Assembly (NCBI GenBank): GCA_028571685.1
Contig: CM053154.1
Coordinates: forward strand, 7,663,501-7,727,500
DNA length: 64,000 bases
Direction: 5' to 3'
From: Heterohyrax brucei
Lineage: Eukaryota > Chordata > Mammalia > Hyracoidea > Procaviidae
Shown: one piece after another, positions 21,679 through 31,499 of the stretch
Layout: each line of letters opens with the position of its first letter
How positions within the stretch are numbered: position 1 is the first letter of the stretch
Translations under genes and position numbers: made by a program
The notes under the pieces: generated by a model
What the model was told of the DNA's origin: nothing
Seen by the model: the letters and a program-made list of their open reading frames with translations, nothing else
Database searches by the model: none

Positions 21679-22240
21679 CTATGCTGACTCTTGGTTTGGA
21701 GTGCCGGAACCTGTTTGGTCATGGAGAATTGGCTGACTTCTGTGACGCACTTGGATGCTTTGTTTCAGGGTCATGTTGGTGCAGCCATGTTTCATCACCA
21801 GTGATAACACAGCCCAAAACACCATCTTGCCTCTCCAAAAGGTCTTGGCAAACTTGGGCTCTCCTCTACTTCTGTTCATCGGTGAGCTCTTTGGGGACCA
21901 GTTTTGCACACACCTTTCTCATGCCGAGATTTTCACGTTTCTCTATCGATGCTTACGTGGTCTGCTGTGCTTCTGCCAATCAGTCAACAATTTAGATGTA
22001 CAATTTGATGGATTCCTATAATGTTTTTGTCAGTTCTGCTCACTGACTGCCTGACCTGCCTTCTTCAGTGACGCTTCCTCTCCCTTAAGAAAAATGTTTA
22101 CTGCGTTTGTACACGGCCATTTTCTTCACGGTCTTGTCCCCATCAGCTTGGGCTCACAGCTTCCTGATGTCACTTCCACTCTTACCAAGTTTAACAAGAA
22201 ACGTAATGTTTGTTCGTTACTCTAATTCGAGCTCTGACAT
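21679..22240 (-). pseudogene. mariner transposase, N-terminal and middle part (broken)
   Basis: A likely original start ATG lies near 22238. After it come an in-frame stop, then 'FLVKLGKSGSDIRKL' and another stop, then the linker and first catalytic 'GDETW' in a different frame. The order of motifs is that of an ordinary mariner transposase of about 340-350 residues. Confidence 0.8.
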
Positions 22241-22410
22241 TCTCACAATGGCACACAAAAACACACAACAATGAACAACACACATCGACACAAATACAGT
22301 TGTGAGACACTGATACACCAAGGTTATGAAAACTTACCGAGTTGTTTGTACAGTGCTGCCGATGTAAGCGCACAGTGGCAGGTTTGCAAACGTAATTGTC
22401 TCCTTGAATA

Positions 22411-23120
22411 GGTGTCAAAGTCCCTTGAAAAGGGTAGGCTATTTATTATGCTGATAACACTAACGTAATGCTTTATTTGCTATTATAAATATTACTGGTC
22501 TCCCCAACTCAACCCAATTCCCAAGCATCAGTCCAGGCATTCAGGGCCCAGCTAGAACACCACCTCCTTCTTGGAGCCCTCCATGATACCACAGATAGAA
22601 GAGCCCTGCCCTCTCCCCTACACCCATTTGTCGAATTTGTTTTCTTCTGAACCCCTTTCACTCTGCCCTCCTGAGAGACCAAACGGGTACAAGCCATCAG
22701 TGGGTCATGAAAGCAACTTTAAGGGCTACAAGCACCCTTCTTTTTTTTTTTTTTCCAACTAGATACTTCAGAATCTCAAAGACCAGAGTGCCTCATGCCA
22801 AATCAGGGAGAACTTCTTTCAGTGAAAATGATTTTTCTGGAAAGTGCATGAATGCACACCGGGTCACAGTGGGATGTGAATTTTGTAAGACAGGTCCTCG
22901 CTGAGAAACTCCCAAGCCATTGCAGCAGAACCCACGCTCCCCAAGGGCAGGGCTCTGGCTCAGTGAGCTTTGTGTCTGCCCCCTGGCACTGAGGCCCGCC
23001 CTATCATTCTGCAGAAGCTCAGGTGTCTTTGTTGAATAAAATTTGGGGGTTGTCATAGTTACTGTAGTACTGTCATTTACCACTTGGACTGATTTAGGGT
23101 CAGGAAAAGTATGCAATTAC
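22411..23120. other. unassigned; L2-like patch 22520-22640
   Basis: 22520-22640 ('cagtccaggcattcagggc', 'cacctccttcttggagccct') resembles an L2 3' relic. A T run is at 22740-22754. The rest is unique. Confidence 0.35.
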
Positions 23121-23127
23121 CGTCTGT

Positions 23128-23370
23128 CTCAGTCACTTCATGCTGCTGTAACCTGGAACGCCACAAGTGGGCAGCTTTGGTTGTCTCGCAGTTTGGGAGG
23201 CTACAAGTCCAGATCAGGGCACTGGCTGTAGGCGAGGGTTCCTCCTTGTTGGTACCCCACGTATTCCTTGGCCTATAGATGGAATAACCCCACCTGGCCT
23301 CTGTCTCCTGGGTCTGTGCCTCTCTGTGTCTGTACTCCCCTTTAGGAGACACCGCTCAGAAGGGATTAAG
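23128..23370 (-). mobile_element. MaLR-like LTR remnant, reverse
   Basis: 'ctgtctcagtcacttcatgc', 'gctgctgtaacctggaac', 'cagtttgggaggctacaagt' and 'ccagatcagggcactggc' follow the reverse-strand order of MST/MLT1-type LTR 3' halves. Confidence 0.55.
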
Positions 23371-23393
23371 TTTAGGATGTACCCTGTGTACTA

Positions 23394-23540
23394 CGCGGCC
23401 CTGGTGGCATGGTGGTTAAGGGTTTGGCTGCTAACCAAAAGGTTGGCAGTTCGAAGCCACCAGCTACTCCTCAGAAACTCTGTGGGACAATTCTACTGTG
23501 TCCTATGGGATCACCTGTGAGTCGGATTCAGGGTTTACTT
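23394..23540 (+). mobile_element. AfroSINE, short form
   Basis: A box 'ggtggcatggtggtt', B box 'ggcagttcgaagcc' and tail 'gtgagtcggattcagg'. Well preserved. Confidence 0.93.
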
Positions 23541-23587
23541 GTACTACGGCCTCATTAACATAACAAAAGATAAACCCAATGCCATGT

Positions 23588-23905
23588 TGCTGTTGTTAGG
23601 TACCACAGACTTGGCTCCAACTCAGAGCGACCTCGTGCGTAGCGAAACCAGACCCTGCGTGGTCCCGCGCCAGCCTCGCAGCCCGTACCACGCTTAAGCC
23701 CATCACTGCCGCCCATGGGTCAGCGCATCTCACTGGTGGTCTTCTCTTTTTTGTTGACCCTCTACTTTACCCAGCATGATGGCCTTCTCTGGGGACTGGT
23801 CTCTCCTGATGACGTGTCCAAAAGAGGACACAAGTCAACGTGTAACATGGGAAGGACCAGTCTTGGTTACTAGTCCCTGCAGAAGCAGTCAGATCTCTTT
23901 AGAAG
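23588..23905 (-). mobile_element. RTE LINE 3' end
   Basis: Starts at the left with the RTE tail 'gctgttgttaggtaccac', then 'ctttacccagcatgatggcc' and 'ctctcctgatgacgtgtcc'. Reading frames are broken. Confidence 0.8.
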
Positions 23906-24395
23906 ACCTTTCTCCACTTGCATCACGAATGGCCCAAATACTCCCGCCTCATTAGTGACAAGCGGGAGAGGATTCCTCCTCCTCCCCAGCGGTCCCCTGC
24001 TGCGGTGCTCTCGGCTATGGATAGGGCTGGCTCAATCTTTAGAAGATCCTTTTATACACTGTTATATTGATTTTTAAAACATTTTTAGTCGACACAGTGA
24101 AAAGCTCACTCAGGGGTCTTCCTTCAGCTTCAGAATTGAAATCTATATCTTAACCCCTCACTGCCCGGAGCCCACCTTGCCCAAAAGTGAGTCTACCGGT
24201 TGTAGCTGGACTGGAAGGAGACCACAGGCTCGGGCTTACCCACGTGGTCTCTAGGCCCTTTTAGGGTAAGTAAATTGAGTTTTGAACAAACACTTTCATT
24301 TTCTCATTCTCTCCAGCTGCTCATTTCTTGACACAGAGCCTTCAGGGGGCTGGGGAGGGTTGGGGGGCATGTTGCCTGCTGATTTTTACCTTGAC
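23906..24395. other. unassigned sequence
   Basis: 23906-24050 may be a further diverged RTE stretch. The rest shows nothing identifiable. Confidence 0.3.
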
Positions 24396-24535
24396 TCTGT
24401 TGCTGACTTGATTCCGACTCATAGTGACTCCAGAGGACAGAGCAGAAATACCCCACAGGGTTTCCAAGGAGCAGCTGGTGGATTTGAACTGCTTAGGGGC
24501 TGAGCTTTCCACCACTGTGACACAAGGTCGCCCGC
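24396..24535 (-). mobile_element. AfroSINE, short form
   Basis: Tail 'gattccgactcatagtgac' at the left, 'gggtttccaaggagcagctg' in the middle, and a degraded head at the right ('ccaccactgtgacac'). Confidence 0.88.
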
Positions 24536-24626
24536 GTTTTTGTGTTGTTGTTGGTTGGTTTTGTTTTTTCTTAAAAAAAAAAAAAAACTGTGTGTTATTT
24601 GTAGGTCACAACTCCTCTCCTCGGCC

Positions 24627-24652
24627 CACCTACCCCCACCCCACCCCACCCC
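24627..24652. repeat. C-rich (CCCCA)n run
   Basis: 'ccccaccccaccccacccca' at about 24633-24652, just before a SINE head. Confidence 0.9.
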
Positions 24653-24815
24653 AGGGCATAGTGGGTAAGTGCTATGTGTGCTAATTAAAAGGCTGGCGGT
24701 TGGAATCCACCAGGCACTCCTTGGAAACTGTGGAGCACTTCAACTCTGTCCTGTAGGGCCACTGTGAGTCAGAATCGACTCGACTGTAGTGAGTTTGGGT
24801 TTGGTTTTTTTTTTA
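24653..24815 (+). mobile_element. AfroSINE, short form
   Basis: Plus copy whose tail 'gagtcagaatcgactcgac' and T-rich end (24803-24815) abut a reverse-oriented SINE at 24822. Confidence 0.92.
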
Positions 24816-24821
24816 ACTCTA

Positions 24822-24982
24822 CGCCCCAAAAATCATTACCATCAAGTCAATTCTGACCCACGGTGACCCGACAGGACAGAGTAGGACTGCTCCATGTAGT
24901 TTCCAGGGAGCACCCGGTGGTTTTGAACTGCTGAGCTCCTGTGTAACAGCTCTAGCTCTTAGCCACCATGTCACCAGGGTGT
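24822..24982 (-). mobile_element. AfroSINE, short form
   Basis: Reverse copy, tail-to-tail with the SINE at 24653-24815 and separated by under ten bases, forming an inverted repeat with arms of about 150 bp. Confidence 0.92.
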
Positions 24983-25015
24983 CCATGATGCTGTGTCCCC
25001 GGCACAATTTCGTCA

Positions 25016-25726
25016 ATTACTTCATTGCTGTTGTTGTTGTTGGGTGCTGACAAGTCAGTTCTGACCGACAGCGACCCCACGCACGACAGAAGGAAACACT
25101 GCCCCGTTCTGCGCCAGGATCATTATTCTACTAGAGTCCACTGTTGCAGCCTCTGCATCGGTCTGTCTCACTGGAGGTCTTCCTCTTTTTGCTGACCCTG
25201 CCTTATCAAGCATGATGTCCTTCTCCAGGGATTGATCCCTCCTGACAACATGGCGAGAATACGCAAGACGCTGTCTTGCCAGCCTCGCTTCTAAGGAGCA
25301 CTCTGGCTGTACTTCTTCCAAGACTTCTTCTCCCCATCAGTCTGTCAGCTCATCCTACTGTGGGCACTTGTGTATAGCTGGGATACTGGAAGCACTGCTA
25401 CCTGTATTCAGATACCAGCGGGGTCACCCACGGTAGACACGTTTCAGCTGAACTTCCAAACTAAGGCAGACTAGGAAAAAGGACCCAGCAGTCTACATCT
25501 GAAAAGACTTAGCCAGGGAGAACCTTAGGAAGAGCAGCGGGACATTGTCTGAGACAGTGCCAGAAAATGAGTCCCCCAAAAAAACAACTGGGGAAGAGCA
25601 GCCTCCTCAAAGTAGAGTCAACTTTAGAGACATGGATGGAGTCAAGCTTTTGGAACCTTCATTTGCTGATGTGGCACAACTCAACATGAGAAGAAACAGC
25701 TGCAGATAACATCAGTTACTTAAATT
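25016..25726 (-). mobile_element. RTE LINE copy with inverted 5' segment
   Basis: 25033-25335 is the LINE 3' end in reverse ('gttgttgttgttggg' tail, 'aagcatgatgtccttctcc'). The frame on the minus strand contains 'LEARLARQRLAYSRHVVRRD' and 'LEKDIML', typical of the RTE/Bov-B C-terminus. 25338-25712 is the RTE 5'-UTR in the opposite (plus) orientation. The outer flanks 'attacttcatt' (25016-25026) and 'gttacttaaatt' (25715-25726) could be a decayed target duplication, so I read it as one twin-primed copy. Confidence 0.65.
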
Positions 25727-26499
25727 CTCACTAACCGTGGAGCCTGGACTAAGTGGTGCTGGAAGGTTAATGCACCCTCTGGCTGTTGGATTAGATCTGG
25801 AGAAGGGTTAGAATTCGGGATTCTTAACCTTCTTCACCTCGAGTTTATCCCCAGGCCGGGGCATGGATGGTGTGGTCCCCTGGGATACATGACCCAGCTA
25901 TGAGGTGAGGGACAAGCCACAATGGGGAAAACTGTCCCTTTGGGGCATTTTGTGCAGTGATGACATCTGCCCCCGACATGGGGTGGGTAAGAGCCTCACT
26001 GTGTTCCTCGTCTTCAAACCTGGCCAGACAGAGCCCCATCTGCACCATCCACATCAGCTGAGGCAACCCACCCTCCCCAGCACCTAACCTCTGCTGCCGT
26101 CCGACCTCGGCTCTAAGGAGCCCACCTAACAACCTTTTCTGCCCATCTGCCCCTCCTTCAGCTGACTAAGAACTGGAAACTTTGGGCAGTGGAGTGTGGA
26201 AAGGTTTAGTTCAGAAGAGGAAGGGGGAAAGTGAGACATAGGGCGACATGGAGACCAGAAACTCCCTATCATTCGTTCGTTGGATGCCTACTAAGTGCCA
26301 GACTTACTAGGAGGAAAGGCCTAGCCCTGCCTTGAGAGGTGGACAGTCACAAGATGCCTGAACTTAGAGCAAAGGCTCACTAAAGGGAAACAGGGTACCC
26401 ATGCCAGGAGGCTTCCCAGAGATGGCAGCCTTAAGCTGAGGGCTGAAGGAGACAGCATGGCAAGGCAATGAGAACAGACACTTTTGGCAGCTGTAAGTG
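25727..26499. other. unassigned; L2/MIR-like patch 26284-26345
   Basis: 'gatgcctactaagtgccag' at about 26283 is a common L2/MIR motif. The rest is unrecognised and no gene is seen. Confidence 0.35.
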
Positions 26500-26662
26500 G
26501 CATAAACCCACTGCTGCCAAGTAGATTCTGACTCATAGCAACCCTATATGTAGACTAGAACTGTCCCATGGGATTTCCAAGACTGACACATCTTTCTCCC
26601 CCAGAGCAGGTGATGGGTTCAGGCTGCTGAGCTTTTGGTTAGCTGCTGAACCTTTAACCCCT
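26500..26662 (-). mobile_element. AfroSINE, intermediate form
   Basis: Retains part of the internal block ('gacacatctttctccccc') but has lost the segment just before it, so it is a third structural variant in this window. Confidence 0.8.
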
Positions 26663-26925
26663 TCTCCGGCAGGACTGCTTCCAAGCGGGATGCTGACTCA
26701 GACACGATGGTCCTAGAGCATCTGGCAAGGATGGTAGACACAAGTGGATCTCCAAAGAGATGGTGGATTCTAGACTTGGCTCCCCCACGTTAGGAGACAG
26801 CTGAAGTCCAGGCAATGGAGGAGCTAACACAAAGGACTCAGAGGCGTCAAGAGAAGGGCCAAGACCAAGGCCCAAGGAGCCCCACTTTGAAGGACAGGCA
26901 GTCAGGTGAGGGCAAAGGAGAGTCA

Positions 26926-27470
26926 GGTGTCTTAGGCTGGGTTCTCTAGAGACGCAAAACTAGTAAAGCATATAAATATAGAGAAAGAAAGATGTCAAGG
27001 AAATGGCTCACACAGTTTTAAAGCTGGGACGTCCCAAGTCCATGGGTCAGCATAGAGGCTTCTCTGGATTCACGTAGCTGCAGGGGCTGGTGAACCCAAG
27101 ATCAGCAGGTCAGAGAGCAGGGTTCTTGCTCACAGGCTGTAAAGATCAAGGAAGCCCAAGATTGGCAGGCAAGATTGCAGGGCAGCTACTAGTTCAAGTC
27201 CCAAGAACTGGAGGTAGAACAAACCGGAGCCAACTGCAAGATCCAGAATGATCACAAACCCTCAAGCCCTGCCAGACTGTCCATGTATGTTTGCTGCAGG
27301 CCCTGGGCCTCAGGAAACTCTCGTTTGACTAACTGGCTACTGATAGCAGGTCCCCCCACAGGGGTGATCATGTATCAAATCTCCACAAGGAAGCAATCAC
27401 ATCATACCACTGCCAAATCACTGGGAATCAGGGCCCAGCCAAGCTGACACCAAATCTAAACCATCATACC
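26926..27470 (-). mobile_element. LTR-like interspersed repeat, reverse
   Basis: Starts 'tgtcttaggctgggttctc', contains 'atggctcacacagttttaaa', 'gctgcaggggctggtgaacc' and 'cccagccaagctgacacc', and ends 'aaaccatcata'. Its 'tctctagaga' terminus also occurs, in the other orientation, at 31950. Probably an ERV-type LTR; the family is not certain. Confidence 0.55.
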
Positions 27471-27695
27471 AGGCACCCAGAAGGATGAGATGCAGAATCT
27501 CATCACGGAGGAAGCTTGTAAAAGGCAGGCATCAGTGTCACGTGCCACAGGAAGGTCAAGGAAGAAAAGACCTGGAGAATGCCACCACATTCCAATCAGA
27601 GGTAACCAGAGACATTTGCTAGGGGAGTTTCAGTGAAGCAGGGAGAGCCAGGATTCCAGGATGGTACTAACAGAATGGTGGGAGGTGCCAGCCCA
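27471..27695. other. unassigned sequence
   Basis: No recognised feature. Confidence 0.3.
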
Positions 27696-27815
27696 CCAGA
27701 AGTGCCTGGGAAGAAAGGTCTCATGATCTCCTTCTGAAATGTCAGCCACTGAAAAACCTCATGGACACACGTGGGGTCACCAGCAGTTAGAGTCGGCTTG
27801 ATGGCAACTGGGCTA
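27696..27815 (+). mobile_element. AfroSINE variant, 3' half
   Basis: 'gggaagaaaggtctcatgat', 'aaatgtcagccactgaaaa' and 'cggcttgatggcaactggg' are the middle and tail of the variant subfamily; the head is missing. Confidence 0.7.
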
Positions 27816-28257
27816 AGAGGAGGCGGAAGAGAAGAAGTGAAGCCCTGAGTGTAGGCAGCTCTTGCAAAGCTTGTCTGTAGCAGGAGGAAATGGGGCAACA
27901 TCAGGATGGGACCCACAGTTGGCAGAGGTCTCTTTACAAAGCGGAAGTCGGGCTGTGTACAGTGAGGGGTAGCCCCAGGGAGGAGAAGTGGGAGATGCCT
28001 GGGTGGATGGAGCCCGAGGGGGTGTGACGCTGGGTGCAGAGCGCACCAGCTGGGGCAGCTGTAAGGAGGGGTGACGGCTCCACACTGTGGTCCACAGGTG
28101 CCAGTGGGGGTCCAGGAGATGGGGATGCAGCTGTAAACCAAGTGGGAGAAGTGACACTGATCTATAAAGCCAAAAAGGCTTCATCGCAGCAGACCTGTCT
28201 ATTTGGAACCAAAGTCAGACCGTCTCAAAGGGAAACTAGAGTCGGCCATCACAGAGA

Positions 28258-28350
28258 CAGGAGGGAGGCAGGGCAGGAGAGAGGAAGGGAAGGAGGGAGG
28301 GAGGAAGAGGAAGAGGGGAGGAGAGAGGAGGCAGGCAGGGAGCCATCAGC
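28258..28350 (+). repeat. purine tract (GGGA/GGAA)n
   Basis: About 90 bp almost purely A and G on the plus strand, for example 'ggaagggaaggagggaggga'. Confidence 0.9.
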
Positions 28351-28819
28351 ACAGAGGGGCACATCCAGCACACTCAGGGCCAAGAGTGTCCACGCATCCC
28401 ATGACATGGGTGATGGAGATCAGAGCTGTCTTCTGGGGAGGCAAGGACAAGGGGCAGCCCAGGGTAGTGATCAAGGTTGGGTGAGGACCTGGAATTAAGA
28501 CAGGAAGTCTAAACAACTTACGTAAGACTGGAAGGAAAGAAATATTTGGGGCCCAGAGATGGGAGAACACCGGGGTAGGTGTACGCTGACGAGTGGAAAC
28601 CAACAGAGAGGGAGAGACAAACTGCAGCGCTGGTTGTGTCTGACACGAGACCCTCGCCTCGTCCAAAGGATGCTAAAGGAGGTAATGAAGGCTGCAGCTG
28701 AGTCAGGACGTGGCCTGCACCAGCCCGGGCAGCTTTCATGCAGCTTTTAGAACCAAGTCTAAAGAAAAGATGTTTCTCCTAAGTAATATGCTCTTACTAT
28801 TTTGGGGGGGGTGGGGAGA
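28351..28819. other. unassigned sequence
   Basis: No recognised feature. Overlapping open frames here are a by-product of base composition. Confidence 0.3.
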
Positions 28820-29290
28820 CAGCATAATTCTTTTCTTTTTTATTGTGGTTAAATGAAAGTATACAATCCAAATTAATTTTGCATGCCTGCCTGTCTGTAG
28901 CTCCTGCTCTCCTTGCCCGATGACCACACTCTTCTCTATTTCATTCTATACTTGTCGTATCCTCTTAACGATCTCCTGTCCCCTCCTCTCCCATCTAGAA
29001 GATACCAGTAGGACAGCATCCTATAAATGCACAGAACCCTAAAAGATGTACACCATGTGGCCACACTGTGTCCCCTAATCCAGTCCATTTGTGTCCAAAG
29101 AGTTGACCTCAGTAGTGTTTTCTGGCCAGGGGCAGCAGCAGGTCTAGGGTCCGTGCTCCCAGGGGATCCCCCAGGCCATTGGACATCAATTGTGGCCTTT
29201 TAGTAGAGTTCTTGAGCTGCACCCCTCTTTTTCTCATAGTGCCACAGGGACTCAACACTGTGTGCCCCGTCACGGCATGACAGCATAAAT
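28820..29290 (-). mobile_element. L1 3'-UTR-type repeat, reverse
   Basis: Begins 'ttttattgtggttaaatgaa' then 'gtatacaatccaaatt', the reverse of the 'tgtaaactttcacttaaaac' ends at 34875, 40780 and 62875. A C/T-rich stretch follows, as at 50300. Confidence 0.65.
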
Positions 29291-29305
29291 TTTACGTAGT
29301 ATCAT

Positions 29306-29466
29306 TGGAAAGCCTGGTGGCATAGTGGTTAAGTGCTACTTCTGCTAACCTGAAGGCTGGCTGTTTGAATCTGCCAGGCGCTCCTTGGAAACCCTGTGGA
29401 TCAGTTCTGCCCTGTGCTGTGGGGTCACTATGAGTTGCAATCAGTTTGATGACACTGGGTTTTTTT
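29306..29466 (+). mobile_element. AfroSINE, short form
   Basis: A box 'ggtggcatagtggtt', B box 'ggctgtttgaatctg'; tail changed to 'gagttgcaatcagtttgatg'. Confidence 0.92.
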
Positions 29467-29474
29467 GGATTGGG

Positions 29475-29770
29475 TTGTTGTTATTAGCTACCATGTCGCC
29501 TCCAACTCACAGTGACCCAGTGTGCAACAGAACAAAGGGTCACCTAGTCCTGCATCACCTTTAGGACATCTGGCAGGTTTGTGTCCACTCTTCTGTCCAC
29601 TGTGTGTTGTGAGTGCCTTCCAACCGAGGGACTTACCTTCCAGCACGTCATCTGACAGTATTTTGTTGTGATATATAAGGTTTTCACTGGTTGATTTTTG
29701 AAAGTAGATGGCCAACCAGACTTTTCTTCGTGCTGTCTTTCTGACTTATAAAGTCCCTTTTTTTGCTTTG
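29475..29770 (-). mobile_element. RTE deletion derivative, reverse
   Basis: At the left is the LINE tail ('gttgttgttattagctacc', 'gtgacccagtgtgcaacag'). From about 29608 rightward is the RTE 5'-UTR in reverse ('gagtgccttccaaccgagg', 'ggttttcactggttgattt', 'gaaagtagatggcc'). The breakpoint next to 'gagtgccttcc' is the one seen at 18230 and 20990. Confidence 0.72.
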
Positions 29771-29877
29771 GCCCCCCAGGGAGCTCAGGAGCTCAGAGCT
29801 AAGTATGTAGACCACTGTTTTAAACTATGTTGAAGACTGTGACTTCCATACCTGAGGCATTCTTATTGCTTTATTCT

Positions 29878-30409
29878 GCCTGTGTCATGGATTGAATTGT
29901 GTCCCCCCTCCAAAATATGTGTAGCCATGTGGCTGGGCCACGATTCCCAGTATCTTGTGACTCTCCTCCATTATGTGGTTTTCCTATTGTTAAAGGATTA
30001 GGGTAGGGCTGTAAATCCCTTCATAGGATCACCTCCCTGCTCCACTGTAAAGGGAGTTTCCCTGGAGTGTGGCTTGCTCCACCCTTAATCCTTTCATCCT
30101 ATGAGAGATAAAAGGACAGAGAAACAAGTAGAGAATTGGGAACCTTGTACCATCAAGAAAGTAGTACCGGGAGAAGACAGTGTCCTTCAGACCTGAGGTT
30201 CCTGTGCCAAGATGCTCCGTGGACAAAGACTGATGCAATACCGGACTTTCCTCCAGAGCTGACAAGAGGGAAAGCCTTCCCCTGGAGCAGACACCGTGAA
30301 TATGGACTTGCAGCCTACCAGACTATGTAAGAATAAACCTTTCCTTTATTAAAGCCATCCACCCTGTGGTATTTCTGTTAGAGCAGCCCTAGCTGACTAA
30401 AACAGCCTG
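29878..30409 (+). mobile_element. solo LTR, ERVL/MaLR-like, with 5-bp target duplication
   Basis: The LTR (29883-30404, 522 bp) starts 'tgtcatggattgaattgtg' and ends 'gactaaaaca'. It is flanked by perfect 'gcctg' at 29878-29882 and 30405-30409. It aligns through its 3' two thirds with 16219-16714, including 'aaagccatccac' and 'ggtatttctgttagag'. No internal region remains. Confidence 0.9.
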
Positions 30410-30507
30410 TATTGCACTTATTGACCTAACTGCATTTTTAGTTTTTAATGCGTGTCATATGTCCAGCTGTTTTTGAGTGGAAGCCTGTTTCAGATGTTTT
30501 GTGAAAT

Positions 30508-30668
30508 CAGGCCCAGCCTGTCGCCATCAAGTCAATTCCTACTTACAGTGACCCCATAGGACAGGGTAGAACTGCCCCATAGAATTTATAAGGAGCTGCT
30601 AGTGGATTCAAACTGCTGACCTTGGGGTTAACAGCTAAACTCTTAACTAATATGCTGCTGGGTGCCTC
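30508..30668 (-). mobile_element. AfroSINE, short form
   Basis: Tail 'gccatcaagtcaattcc' at the left; degraded head 'ctcttaactaatatgctgc' at the right. Confidence 0.88.
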
Positions 30669-30914
30669 TGACTGATTTTGTTTTAAGTGGGACCCTTCCC
30701 CAGGCCTCTGGTCGCCATGGTGCACACCCAGGTTTGTTGGGTTTCCGCACATTCCACCTGCCACCTGGAGATGCGAGGTCCAGGGACAGAATCTCGAATC
30801 CCGCCCGCGTCTGCGTGACCCTTGCGGCTCTCACTCAGAGCCACCGTGCTTCAGTGGCTGTACACACATTGCTGAGTGAAAAGAGAAAAAAAAACGGCCG
30901 TGATTCCTAACTAA

Positions 30915-31185
30915 TCTTGAATAAGTCAGATATAGGACTGGGCTTTTATTTCTCCCACCTCTGGGAAGATTGTCAAGTGAAACAATGTGGCTTTGAGCTT
31001 CTGACAGATGCTAATGAATTGTTGTTTACAATTTGATTTACTGCCTAAACAAAGATAAGACATGCTCTTGAAAACACATTGAATGCACAATCCAAACACA
31101 TCCATTAAATCTGTCACAATAAACATGACAGCTTTCTTCTAACCTAACAACTGGCATGCCTCATTTGCATATTAATGAGAAAAGC
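30915..31185. promoter_or_regulatory. candidate conserved non-coding element with POU octamer
   Basis: Repeat-free AT-rich DNA. 'atttgcat' (31163-31170, the reverse of the octamer ATGCAAAT) is directly followed by 'attaatgag', and 'aaacaaagataa' and 'gctaatgaattg' lie nearby. An enhancer role is inferred from motif density only. Confidence 0.35.
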
Positions 31186-31499
31186 GGGATCAGCCTGCAC
31201 AAATTACTTCTATCTCCTGAAGGAGCTGCTCCTGAGAGCAGTGAAGCACTCTGGGGGTTAACACACTGACTTCATACCTTCACCAAGTCAGTGCCTTCTC
31301 TGTCTCTCCACTCGGCACAGGGAAACCTCTGCCAGCCGTGTGGGGCTGGGAAACCCCAGTGGTTCCAAGTGCCCTGTCAACACAGGGCACCTTCTATGAG
31401 CTGGCCAACACTTTCCAAATGAGGTGCCAGCTGACTCATAAATTGCCTCAAAAAAAAAAAAAAAAGACACATATCTGAGTGTTGGATGTTTACTGAGCA
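31186..31499. other. unassigned; A run at 31449-31465
   Basis: No recognised repeat besides the poly(A) run. Confidence 0.3.

Larger units (their letters stand above)
21175..22408 (-). mobile_element. full-length but inactive mariner transposon
   Basis: A 1,234-bp element flanked by TA at 21173-21174 and 22409-22410. The inverted ends share the core 'acaatta..tt..caaac' (left about 21184-21201, right about 22383-22399 reversed). The minus strand encodes transposase remnants: an N-terminal helix-turn-helix start near 22238, 'GDETW' near 21810, 'HDSAPAH' near 21540 and 'YSPELAP' near 21460. At the third catalytic position of the expected DD34D triad the codon reads Glu. At least three in-frame stops and frame changes disable it. 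Confidence 0.92.

Noticed and set aside
21175-21909. Functional transposase
   Set aside because: Stops and frame changes separate the DNA-binding and catalytic parts.
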